Origin: Lutjanus erythropterus
Lineage: Eukaryota > Chordata > Actinopteri > Lutjaniformes > Lutjanidae
Assembly (NCBI GenBank): GCA_020091685.1
Contig: CM034595.1
Coordinates: 4,827,971-4,891,970, forward strand
Length of the DNA stretch: 64,000 nucleotides
Direction of reading: 5' to 3'
Below are positions 11,208 through 22,000 of this stretch, in pieces. How positions within the stretch are numbered: the stretch's first letter is position 1; each line of letters opens with the position of its first letter. The position numbers were made by a program, and so were the translations under genes. The notes below the pieces were generated by a model. That model was given only the letters and a program-made list of their open reading frames with translations, had not been told where the DNA came from and did not search any database.

Positions 11208-14200
11208 ATGGAAGTTGAGGAGCTCTACTTAGACGTGCAGGGTGAGATCAAGCCTGCTCCTTTGGGTGCAGGTGACATGGAGGCTGTGGAGGCTCTGATG
11301 TCCATGACTAATCATTGGAAGACCCAGAGCTTCAGGTTGAGACACTCCAGACCCCTGACTCCGTCTTCAGACTGCTCAGAGGATGACTCTGCCCACATAG
11401 GGTCTACTGTGCTACAAGAATCTCCCATGGTAAGTGATCCTTAGTTGTCAAATTAAAGGGATAGTTCAGATTTTTTGAAGTGGGGTTATATGAGGTACTT
11501 ATCAATGGTCAGTTTATTACTGATAGTAGATGACTAGATAGTAGTTGACACACCCCAGTTTGGAGAAGCAGCAGGAGTACTGGTGTAGGAAACTAAGCAA
11601 TGGACAGGGTCAGCAGTAAAATGTGTTTTAGCCATGTAAAAAAAAACAATATTTATTGAAGTATACACAACAAAGAACATTTTCACCATTTTACCTTGCC
11701 ATCAGACAGCCTTTTCCAGCTTCAGACTGCTGTAATATAAGCTAAATAGCACTTTCTTCTAACCAATCAGACTCCATTGGCGAAATCAGTCATTTTACCT
11801 CACAGAACACAAGAGTTTCTGGTCTACCATTGGCTCAGTCAATTTGTGTTATTGTATGACTTTGGTGTCTTTAAAAGCTTGATGCTGACCCACCAGTCAC
11901 ACAATAACACATACTAACTGATTGAGGCAGCAGTAGACCAGCAACTCCCCTGTTGTGCAGCTAAAATTACTGTTTTTATCAAAGGAGTCTGGTTGCTTTG
12001 GAGAGAGGGATATTTGGGCTATATAACACCTTTTATGTAACAGTCTCCAGTCGGAAAAGCCTGTTTTACAGCAAAGTAAGGCAGTTAAAATAGTCTAAAT
12101 ATAGCACTATCTGTCATGATATCAGATTTTCACTACACGATTATCTTGGCCAAAATAATTCACGTTAACAATAGTACTGCAATATTTACAGAAAATTTTG
12201 GAAAAAAATAGTGCTATCAGTCAAATTCTTCTTAAACATTTTTGTTTCTTTTCTTTTTTTTTAGAGAATGAATTACACTCAAAATACAAGTGTAGAGAAG
12301 CGGAGAGAGAGTCTGTAACCTTAACTGTACAAAAGCGTACAAAATGTAAAATGTGCAATTACACTAAAAAGGTAGTGAAAAGGTGTGTATGTGGGGAGAG
12401 GGACAAAGTAACAACAGAAGAAATCTGAAATTATTTAAGAACATACATTATGTTTTTAAGAGGTTGAATGAATGAATACCATGGTTATCATCATACTAGG
12501 GCTGCACAATTGATTGAAATTTTATCAAAACAGCAACATAGCTTTATGCAATTTTCAAATCACAGGAGGTGCAATATTTGTTGAAGGCAAAATGTGTGTC
12601 AAAAAAGTTTTAAATTAATGAAAATTGTGAGGCAAAGACATCCTGTCCTACAAAACTAAATTCATTCATTCAAATTCTTCATTTGGTGCAAATTCCTGCG
12701 AAAAGTCACACCAAATGTAAAAATGTAAATATTATGCTCCTCTCTAATTCCCCCAACTTGGGGCGGGTCAACCGATATTTTCTGTAGGTAATACACTGAC
12801 TATGCTTGTCTATGCTCTGCTGTTTGCATTCAGTTGCACACTTGTACATACTTGAATGTAACGCCTCCTTTCTTTTCAGTGTATGACACCACCATACAGT
12901 CCACCCTACTTTGAGGTTACCCATCCACCCTCAGCAGCACCTTTACATCAGCCTGCAGCAGCTGGGAGTCAAAGCTTGCAGCCAACAGAAGAGATGCATC
13001 TCCACACACACACTGCTGCCTCTCAGCAGCGGTTCCAGTGCACCAGTGTGATCCGCCACACTTCAGACGGACAGTGTAGCCCCTCTAACGCAAAAAACAG
13101 ACTCACTGAAATTCATAAGAAAGACTCTAAAATTGATCTGAGGTCTGAAGATCAGCTGAACGATAGAGACGCTGAGGGGAATATAGTGACACAGACTGTC
13201 CCTAATCCAGCCACGCAACACAAACCTGTCGCTGTGACTCTGCCAAATGTGGTTGAAGCCAGACAGACCCAGATGAGCCTGGATGATAAATCAAATACAC
13301 CTCAGACTGTGTCCTCTGGTGGCCCTGGTGTCTCTCCTACGCGTGTCTACTGCCAGATTCTTCCTGTCTCATCTGCTTCTACCAGTGCTGTACAAACTGT
13401 CACAGCCTCTGAGAGCCAGAAGCAACAGCTACTACATATCCCATCAGCACTGAGCGCTGGGCACACACCACAGCACAGACAACAACAGACACTACCACAA
13501 CCACAGACCCAAACAGCGTCTCCTGCTCAGGTTTTCCTCCTTGGGGGTCAGGTGGCAAAAGGCCCCGTAATGTTCCTCGTCCCGCAGCCAGCTGTCCCCA
13601 CGCTCTACGTCCAGCCAGCGCTGGTGACCCCTGGTGGCAGCAGGCTACCTGCCATCGCCCCGGCGCCTGGCCATGCTGTGCTGGAGCAGAGACAAAGCCC
13701 GCTGCAGCCTGAAGTGTCCCGCGTACGTAGTCATGTTTGTCCCCGAGAGGACTGCAACAAGACCTACTTCAAGAGCTCCCACCTCAAGGCACACATGAGG
13801 ACACACACAGGTAAGACACACCTAAAAAAGTCTATGCATTTTAATTATACAACCCTTTTCTAAATACAGTTTACAAAGTAGGGTCTGAATGATAGTGGAT
13901 TTTTGAGGCACGAATTGATATGAGAGTCACAAATTCAGCCAATATTCACTATGCATACGCTTGTATAACATCCAAAATGGCATCATGGCACTGAAATAGA
14001 ATATAACATGATATAGCTGTAATATGCCAATATCAGGCCGATAATATCGACTGACCGATATATCTGTCACAAATTACCCAAAAAGTCTCTGGATTTTAAT
14101 TATAGGTCACTTTTCTTGATACATTTTACAAAGTAGAGCCTGACCGATACTGACTTCTTGGGGCAGATGCCGATACTAATATTGATGTGTTTGCCCATAT

Positions 14201-15248
14201 TCTATTATATATTAGAGCATGAACCATGTATTATCTATATGTATTGATATTGATATATATGTTATCTAATACGTGCCTATATAACAACTTTTTTTTAACA
14301 GAACACAATGCAGTTTGGTTTTTTTTTGTTAGCTTTATCGGCAGCATTTTATGTGTATCCTTCTTGTTAATTCATGTTTAATATATTAATATATTATATT
14401 TTACTCTATTTGTGTTTTTAAATAATGCCACTGGAAATTTAATGTTTCACTGCCCTGATATAATTTTGGACAATAAAGTTATTTGTTAAGGGATCATTGC
14501 GAAAATATCTGTTTATGTACATATTCTATATCCTGTATATTGCATTCCTTATAAAAGATATCGGTTGCTACATAGATATCAGAATTGTTTACACCCTAAT
14601 ATCAGTATCAGTATTAGCCTCCAAATTTCTATATTTATATAAACGCATACATAGACTGTTTTACTCCCTATTATCGGAATCGTTATTGGCCCCAAAAATC
14701 CAATATCACTTGGACCCTAATATATGGATATTTACATGCGTTACATATATATACAAAAAGGTTTCTTACCGGCACACATCGGACAACATAAAGGCTGATA
14801 CTGATATACACCGATATAGCTGTAATAGGCCAGTATTAGGCCTATAATATCGGCTGACTGATATATCTGTCTGTTTATATTACAAAGCAATCAGAAGTCA
14901 GCATCTTTATGTAAAATGATGGCACACGTAATCTTACTCCAGTCATTAAAAGGATCCACCCTCTGTCTCCCAACAGGTGAGAAGCCCTTCAAATGCAAGT
15001 GGGAGGGCTGTGAGAGGCGATTCGCTCGCTCCGATGAGCTGTCTCGCCACCGACGTACCCACACGGGGGAGAAAAAGTTCGCCTGTCCCATGTGCCTCAG
15101 TCGCTTCATGCGAAGTGACCACCTGGCCAAGCACGCCCGAAGACACCTAGCAGCAGCGAGGAAGACGCCCTGCTGGACTTTAGGGCTCACCCAGCCTGCT
15201 GACCCCCCTGCTGCCACAACACTTACACCTTCAACAAACTGTCTGTGA
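11208..15248 (+). CDS. klf10: Krüppel-like factor 10 (TIEG-type zinc-finger repressor)
   Basis: Coding exons are 11208-11429, 12880-13810 and 14977-15248, all with GT/AG junctions and matching phases, giving 474 aa (human KLF10 is 480). The start is the first ATG of exon 2 (exon 2 begins at 11199); joining exon 1 adds no in-frame ATG. Residues 24-38 ([15 protein letters not shown]) match the Sin3-interacting repression helix of TIEG proteins. [12 protein letters not shown] follows at the start of exon 3, then a Pro/Gln/Ser/Thr-rich repression region with the KLF10-like stretches [12 protein letters not shown] and [15 protein letters not shown]. Three C2H2 fingers close the protein at about 361-383, 391-413 and 421-441, with recognition helices [17 protein letters not shown] and RSDHLAKH, so GC-rich DNA binding is expected. 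Finger 3 reads CPMCLSRF where KLFs normally have CDRRF. klf11 is the alternative name; neighbouring azin1 and atp6v1c1 favour klf10. Confidence 0.9.
11453..12105. mobile_element. foldback copy of the 'TTAAAGGGATAGTT' family in klf10 intron 2
   Basis: It starts TTAAAGGGATAGTTCAGAT. The first half (GTGGGGTTATATGAGGTACT, CAGACAGCCTTTTCCAG, CAGAACACAAGAGTTTCTGG) is followed by an inverted second half (GCAGTAGACCAGCAACTCC, AGTCGGAAAAGCCTGTTTTA). The right terminus is eroded. It belongs to the same family as 3579-4085. Confidence 0.7.
12497..12680. mobile_element. 'TAGGGCTGCACAATTRATTG' repeat in klf10 intron 2
   Basis: It opens with TAGGGCTGCACAATTGATTG and contains the AAATCACAGGAGGTGCAAT block. 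The same words recur at 41580-41857 and 62644-62870. It is a common dispersed, non-coding teleost repeat. The 3' boundary is approximate. Confidence 0.65.
13876..14870. mobile_element. two adjacent copies of a 'CTGACCGATA' repeat in klf10 intron 3
   Basis: Sequence from about 13876 (GTAGGGTCTGAATGATA) to 14085 is repeated from about 14130 (TAGAGCCTGACCGATACTG) to 14870. Both carry CCAATATCAGGCCGATAAT-type words and end in GGCTGACTGATATATCTGTC. A 116-aa ORF (14497-14847) is a by-product of this AT-rich repeat. A further fragment of the same family lies at about 40010-40400 in atp6v1c1 intron 2. Confidence 0.6.
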
Positions 15249-16055
15249 GACATCCTGACGAGACACCAAAGAGAAAACTGTGAAACTGTGAAACTGAATG
15301 TGAGGCTCAAACAGCGCACAGAGGATCGTGTTTCTGATTTTTACACGTCACCTGACCATTCATAACATTTGCACAACACTGCTGAACTGTAAATTAATTA
15401 TGTAAAGTCTTTGCTGCTTCGCTGTTCCTCTGTGATAATAGTTGAATATAAATGAGGTAATGAGACTGTTTACATTTAACTTCAAACCACTGTATCACCT
15501 TAAAGGAACACTTCACCCTAAAATAAAAAATACTTATTTTTCTTCCATTTATCCAGCTGGGAGATATTGCTCGTAGAGATGTCTGTTCTCTCAGATATAA
15601 TGGAACTTCCTACAGTTTCATGCAGAACTTCTTAAGAAAGAAAGTAGTCCCTGCATGGAAACTGCTCACAACAAGTCTGTGGATTATCTTGAGTAACTGG
15701 GTCATAATTTTTGTAAAGAGATATCAGTGTCATCCAGTTCTATATTTCTAAAACTCTGCAAATCATACGAAAACTATCAGGAAAAATAAGTATTTTTGAT
15801 TTTGGTGCTGAACTGTCCCTTCAACCTGTGCAATTACACTGAAAATATCTGTAGATTCTATTCTGTAAGCAGTATTTACTCTTACAAATGAATACTAAAT
15901 GTTTACTTTTTAGTGATATCTGACCAAAGAATGTTTAATATTGTTCTTTTGTGCCATACACGAATCTATTTGTTGTAAAACATTTTTGCACAATGCTGTT
16001 TCCTTGCAGGGAAAATAGAATCTCTATTAAACTTGACTACATGCATTCTCTTTTA
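15249..16055 (+). other. klf10: klf10 3' UTR with polyadenylation signal
   Basis: Following the TGA at 15246-15248 is an AT-rich untranslated region with several ATTTA words. An ATTAAA signal at 16026-16031 is the likely cleavage signal. An AATAAA downstream at about 16715 could mark a longer form. A MITE occupies 15500-15823 within this UTR. Confidence 0.6.
15500..15823. mobile_element. full-length 'TTAAAGGRACAGTTCACC' MITE inside the klf10 3' UTR
   Basis: The left end is TTAAAGGAACACTTCACCCT; the right end GGTGCTGAACTGTCCCTTCA is its inverse, with TTCA standing where TTAA would be expected. The interior carries the AGAAAGTAGTCCCTGCATG and GTGGATTATCTTGAGTAAC blocks of the family. It appears complete at about 324 bp. 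Confidence 0.75.
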
Positions 16056-17890
16056 GAGGTTTTGTAGGTGTGTGTAGATCTCCTTTCTTGAAGTGTTTGT
16101 CCTGTTTTACACACAATGATCAATAGTTCCTATATGATTTTGATCAGACATTCAGCTCCTCAAACCAAATCCACTTTAAACTGTTATCAGTTCAATTTAA
16201 CTTTATTCCAGACACATGTCCATATCAATATAAACAATAGAATATGAGGACATCAATATAGAAATACAATCACTGCAGTTCATTCATCCACAATCATTAA
16301 AACACGTACAAACGTTTGTGCCGATGTTTCCAAAAGCAACAGGAGTACTTAGTGTAGGCTCAGTTAGGCAGCATCTCCAGGAAGTTGTGATGTTGTTCAC
16401 GCAGAATCAACCAATCCTTGTGAATTCTGCACAACCTTGCAATCAGACTTTCCTGCAAATTTGACCCATTGATGTTGCTTCCTGCGAGTTCTACCAATCA
16501 CAGCAATCGTCATACATGTACATCCCAATGATCCAACTCAAAGTTTTATTATTTACTTTTTTTGCATTTATACTATTTTATTTTGTCAGAGGTACTGAAA
16601 AGAACACAACATTTATCATTGTTATTGATATCTATCAATGCTCTGTGCTGTTTTGACTGAGTTTGAGCTCCAAAAAGAGTTTGTTTCTTTGTGGAGTGAA
16701 CTCCTCAGAGTACAAATAAAGTATATTTTGTTAGAACTTTTGTAATCCAGAGGCTTTCTGTTGAGATTACCTACAATGAATGAATTATACAAAAAAAAAA
16801 AAAAAAAAAAAAAAAGTGCATTTGAATCCCAAACACAGCCCGTGAAATCCTGGAGGAACTGGTTAAGGCCATTACATTTTTTGAATCAGCTAATCTGAAT
16901 TATATAAAAATTCATATATTCATATAAAAATTCCTCAAACTACATGAAAGGTGGGAACATTAAAAGTCATAACCACATGACTTGCACTCATCCATCTCAG
17001 GAGCTTGAGCAAGATTCTTAATACATCATTAAAGCTTTGTCGTTTTTGCTTTACTTGAACTACACCACAAGTGGGCTGTATAGTGTGGAATACAGGCGTC
17101 TCTAAAAGGGCTGTTTCAGCATCATCTGTACACTGGCGCCGCACATCATCATCACATAGATCACCCGTGATGTCACCCAAATATCTTTTTTGTTCACCAT
17201 ATTTGGTATAGTCTGTCATGAAGATGACCCTCCTTGGTTTTAGCAATCATGAGATCACTCCAGACTCCAGACTCGTTATGAGCCTGCACTGCAACGATTA
17301 TAAAGAGACAGGATGACTAAATCATCAACATGCATCAGATAGTCAGTAAAACTGTCCCCCACCAGAAGTCAGGGGTTTTCAGAATCAGTGGGCCTCCCAT
17401 CAGACAGCTTGAAAGCTTAAAAAAGGCACCTCTCTTAGTTTACATGCTTAGTTTCACTCAGTGGGTTCACGATTGTGATGATTGTTATCTGACTTAAGAG
17501 ACACTCAATAATTGAGGCAAGATAACCTAACATTGCTGTTTTATATAACTTCATACTACACCAAACACATCAAAACACTCTGTATTAAGTTTCTGACTCT
17601 GGGAAAGTGGAATAAAACAGTAAATTTTTCAATCTCTGAACTAAATCACATGCATTTAGACTATTCTGTGATCTCTTTTTGATAAATAATGTAAGAATTT
17701 CTCACTTCTTCACAGAGCCCCCCCATGCAGATGCCTGGCTGATTTCGGAAACCTCTGGACTAAGTCTTCATGTTAGGACACCCCTGCTGAAGGTGGTTAT
17801 CTATTATTTAGGTAAATCTGTGCGATAGTAGCAGGGCTTCCCAAATAAAATATGAACAATCTAATGATAATAAAACACAGACACAGTGAT
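16055..17890. other. intergenic gap between the tails of klf10 and azin1
   Basis: klf10 (+) and azin1 (-) converge here. The gap is AT-rich and holds a 25-A run (16791-16815) and an unassigned 103-codon frame on the minus strand (17246-16935). No domain or family was recognised in that frame; it ends at a normal stop, and no splice or promoter signal supports it. Nothing else identifiable was seen. Confidence 0.55.
16791..16815 (+). repeat. poly(A) run of 25
   Basis: It is an uninterrupted run of 25 adenines about 70 bases downstream of an AATAAA word. It could be a simple repeat or the tail of a retroposed sequence, but no target-site duplication was seen to support retroposition. Confidence 0.85.
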
Positions 17891-19017
17891 TCACAGTCCA
17901 GTCAATGAGGTTTTTATTACTCTTCATGTTGACAAGCACAGATACACGTTTTTAATTCATCATGCTTTTAGACACAGAGGGGGAGATCACTTCAAAGATA
18001 TGACACACACTTTGCAAGTATACCTCCAAAGTCAGGAAATAATATTCTTTCAACAGTCAGAAATGTTGAAAAAATATTTTTAAACAAATTCAATAGAAAT
18101 ATTGATAGAAATAGCAAAAAAGTAAGGGTTCTAGCATTATAAATTTTTTTTTTCAAAAAAGACCCCACTCCAAGTCTGCTGATTCGTTATCCATCAACAC
18201 TTCCATTGTTCCATCTGCAGCACATGCTGTGTAATAAACCTGCTCTGCTATGTTGCGGTATAGCAGCTACCTGCTGGTCCAAGCAAGCTACTCAGCGCTG
18301 TAGAAAAACACTGAAACACCAGATTACTGGTGAAGACCGAGACATTCGCTTCCCCATCAACACCAGAGCAGACTGCACTCATCATTGTGACACTGTGCAT
18401 TGACCACACTGGCTTTATTTACTGCGTCAGACAGTAAACGCACTTCCATATGCAAGTTTCCACTTAACAAACACTGAGAAGGACAACAGATTTTAAATGT
18501 AATGATGAAATCAAAACCACACAAAATAAAACTATACAACCAATTAAATCATAAATACACATCTTATAGCAAAGCAGCCTACAACATGTCAGAAGTGTGT
18601 TTCTGTTTAAATACACTGCTTCACTCAGGGATACATATCTTACTTTACAAGACTGGCAACAGCAATGGAGATATAGATAATACATCTGTCAAATAGAATC
18701 ATTTAAAATCATTATATGTCTACTGTATGAGTGTAAACTGTAGTGCCATGGGATGGCTAAAGCAAAGGAAAGAGTGCATCGGTCTTGTTGGAGTCATCCA
18801 TTTTGTTGCATATGAATTAACATCTACTAGGGTTGTTCCAGGTCTAATCATTTTAATAAACTTTACATCAGGGTGTGAGATGACTTCAGTCTGGTCCCAG
18901 CAAATTCAATCACCATCTGCACAGTCGGTTCAGTTCATCCCAGTGGAATGTAGGCCAGAGGAAGCTAGCAGCAGAAACCAAAACAAAAAAGACGGAAGAT
19001 AAAAGTCTTCCCGGTCG
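17890..19017 (-). other. azin1: azin1 3' UTR and polyadenylation signal
   Basis: Downstream of the azin1 stop (minus strand) about 1.1 kb of non-coding sequence leads to an AATAAA signal (TTTATT at 17913-17918 on the plus strand). The ORFs here (17886-18083, 18206-18403, 18464-18685, 18727-19002) lack recognisable domains and are taken as UTR by-products. Confidence 0.6.
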
Positions 19018-22000
19018 CTAAGCTGGGACAGACAGAGCAGCCTCTGTTTGGCAGGAATTGAGGAAATAAGGAACCAATGAGAAGTTCTTCAGTGTAGCCT
19101 CGTGGGTAACACCGGTGTCCTGCATCTCAAACCTGGAGGAGGAAAATGAACAGGTGTCAAGGACAGAATTCCCAATGTTTTTTTCAATCTGTGAACTTTT
19201 CAACACACCAAGATACTTACCAGTCTCTAGAGGAGATGACATAGTAGACGGGAGGTGGTGGTGAGTCGGTGGCGGTGCCGAGTGGCTGACCCAGACTGTA
19301 GGCTCCTGCTTGGCTGAACATGAGCCAGTCTCCGATGTTGAGCTCAGGCAGCAGGCAGTGCTCCACTACCTGGTCCAGGTCGTCCCCAGAGGGACCCCAC
19401 AGGCTGCTGCTGAACACCGGAGCATCCAGGGACGTGTTCTGCTAACATACACACACACATACAGCAGATCATTTATTTAGTCGTCCAATGATAAGACCTG
19501 CAACTCTTATTTAACTGGATTCGGTTTGGGTTTAGGATCTTGCTAATTAGGATGTGATGTCGGACTAGTTTAATGAAAGAAAAATTAAACGTGTACAACA
19601 GACTTTTTACTTTTTGTTTAATTAAAGGCCAATTATGGAATGGAACTACCTATCGAATGTTTAAATACTCTTTCAAGTAAATACATATATTGTCAGATAA
19701 AAAATTTTAACAAAGCAGGATGACAGTAAGTGGTTGAGATAAAGGGCATTTATCTGATTTAGATCCCTGTATTATTATAGTGGTTCTCTGTTTTAGAGTT
19801 TATACATGAATTTTAAATAAATAGGTTAACATTATTATGTCTCATTTAGCCTGCAGACAGTCTGTTGTCATTATGAATCTCTTAGTTTCCTCATGTAGAT
19901 CAGACTAAGTCCCTTTTTACAGCCTTCCTTGTGCCCAAATACTGGTGGAGAAGGATAGCTATTTACCTGCTAATGTTTCCTACACACTGTTTAGTTCCTT
20001 GTACTTATATTCTGAATCAGGATAAAGGATTAAATTACAGAGAAAGTAAACAAGCCAAGGTGTTCACAGGTTAATTACCTAGCAAGCCCTTGCGCCATCC
20101 AGACAGAAACTATGGTGGTAATGAGGTCATAAAGTTTGTGAACATGAGTAGAAAAAAAAGGTAACAGGCATTTGAATTCAACTCTTGTTGATTTCTCCGA
20201 AGCCCAAATGTAGAGGCATTTTGCACTTGAATTTTAGACCTTTCCTTAAATAAATATTTAAGAGCTTCTCAAACAGAATTTTAGGCTATCAAGATTGGCT
20301 GTGATATATCTTGACCTGTAGAGGATCTTTGAGACTGACCTTGTGAACAGATGGAGCAGCGATCAGTGTTTCAGAGAGTTTGCTGGCAAATGATCCGTAC
20401 ACTCCCTCGTTCATGTAGTACTGGAACTCTGGCTCATCGTTAGGAGATGGATCATCTGTCCAAGGAGATGGTGGACAACATATATTAGAGAATTTTAAAA
20501 CTTGCTGTTTTGTTTCATATTACAGTTTTTGTGAATAAGCCCTAACATCTTCACGAATATATACTTTAAGTGAGTATCTGATCGTCACTGACCGTGGGCC
20601 TGGTCCTGACAGTCACGTGCCACCACCTCCTTGGAGATGACATTCACAGCCAGAGTGAAAGCAGAGGACACGAAGAAGGAGCCAGGCTCTGCGATGATCG
20701 AAACTCCGGTAGAAGGAGGGAAGTACAGGTCCACCATAGACATGACTGCGCTATTGATCTGTAGAAAAGATGTTATGGGTTGAAAGTTATCGCCAAATGC
20801 ATATCATGACACATTTCTCCAGCAGTGTTGTTTATACGAGTAAAAACCATATAGATGGATACTAACCAGTTCCAGCTGAGTCTCAGAGCCACTGAAGCCG
20901 CCTCCAATGTCCAGAATTTTCATGTTGAAGCCAACTTCCTCCTGAGGAAGACATGGGTTTGTAAATGTGTAACCATAACACAAACGACTACAGAGTGAAG
21001 TGTGTCTCTAACTTCTAACCTCATGGGTAACTTCTGTGTTTTCTACACAGAATCCTATGCTCTCCCTCGTGCTCCCTCAATACTGCACCAATTTCAAAAA
21101 TCTCTGTCCCATTTAGTCACTTTGACAAAAGCATGGGAACATAGGATCCAGGTTGGAAAAAAACACACCAAAGCTACCCTTTAAATGTGCAACTAGAAAC
21201 AGCATTATTTAACACTACTTACTCCCATATCAAAGACGCAACGGGCATCAGATATGGCATGAACATACACCTGATCATCCTCACAAGAGCTGGAAATGTG
21301 AGACCTGTGAGGGGACAAGGAAAAAGAGGCCGTTAATGGTCAAACATTGACACCTTCACAATGAGATCAAACTTAATACTGAAGCAGGTTGGATTAAATT
21401 TGCATTAAATTGTGCATCTCTGCAGGCCTCACCTGACTCCAACCACCTGCACACCTAAGTCCTTTGCCCTCTCCAGCAGATGCCTGCAGTCCTTGAGGGA
21501 GCAGCCAAATGTCATGCTCATCTCATCGTCCTGGCTGGATGCTTCTGTTGAAACCTGTAGCAGCAGCCTGAAATAAAGAAAAAAACTCATTTACAGGTTT
21601 GCAGGATTAAAAAAAACAGGCGAGTTAAATACAAACAGTTCACAACTAAAGTGAGCTGAAAAGCTGGCACATTAAATCACAAAATGCCTGTAGCTGAGAC
21701 CACATGATTCACATAAAGCCTCTTACTACTGGCAATCCTAATATGCCAGAAGATGGGGAACAACATTACTGTATTTCAAGTGAAATCCCCTGAGATGGAT
21801 GACTCATAATGACTCGTAAAAAGTGGCACTATTGCACAAATCCAATTACTTGACAATGTTGTAATAGCAGCTTTCAAGGCACATGATCACTGGCGCTAAT
21901 GCTTAGCAAGCACTCACTTGGCATTGGGGTGGCAGCGAGAAATCTTGCGTAGCTCCGCTTCATTATCACACACCAAGAGGTCAATGCCGTTTTTAGCAGC

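Noticed and set aside
14497-14847. 116-aa hydrophobic ORF in klf10 intron 3
   Set aside because: It lies entirely within the CTGACCGATA repeat and reflects its AT-rich composition.
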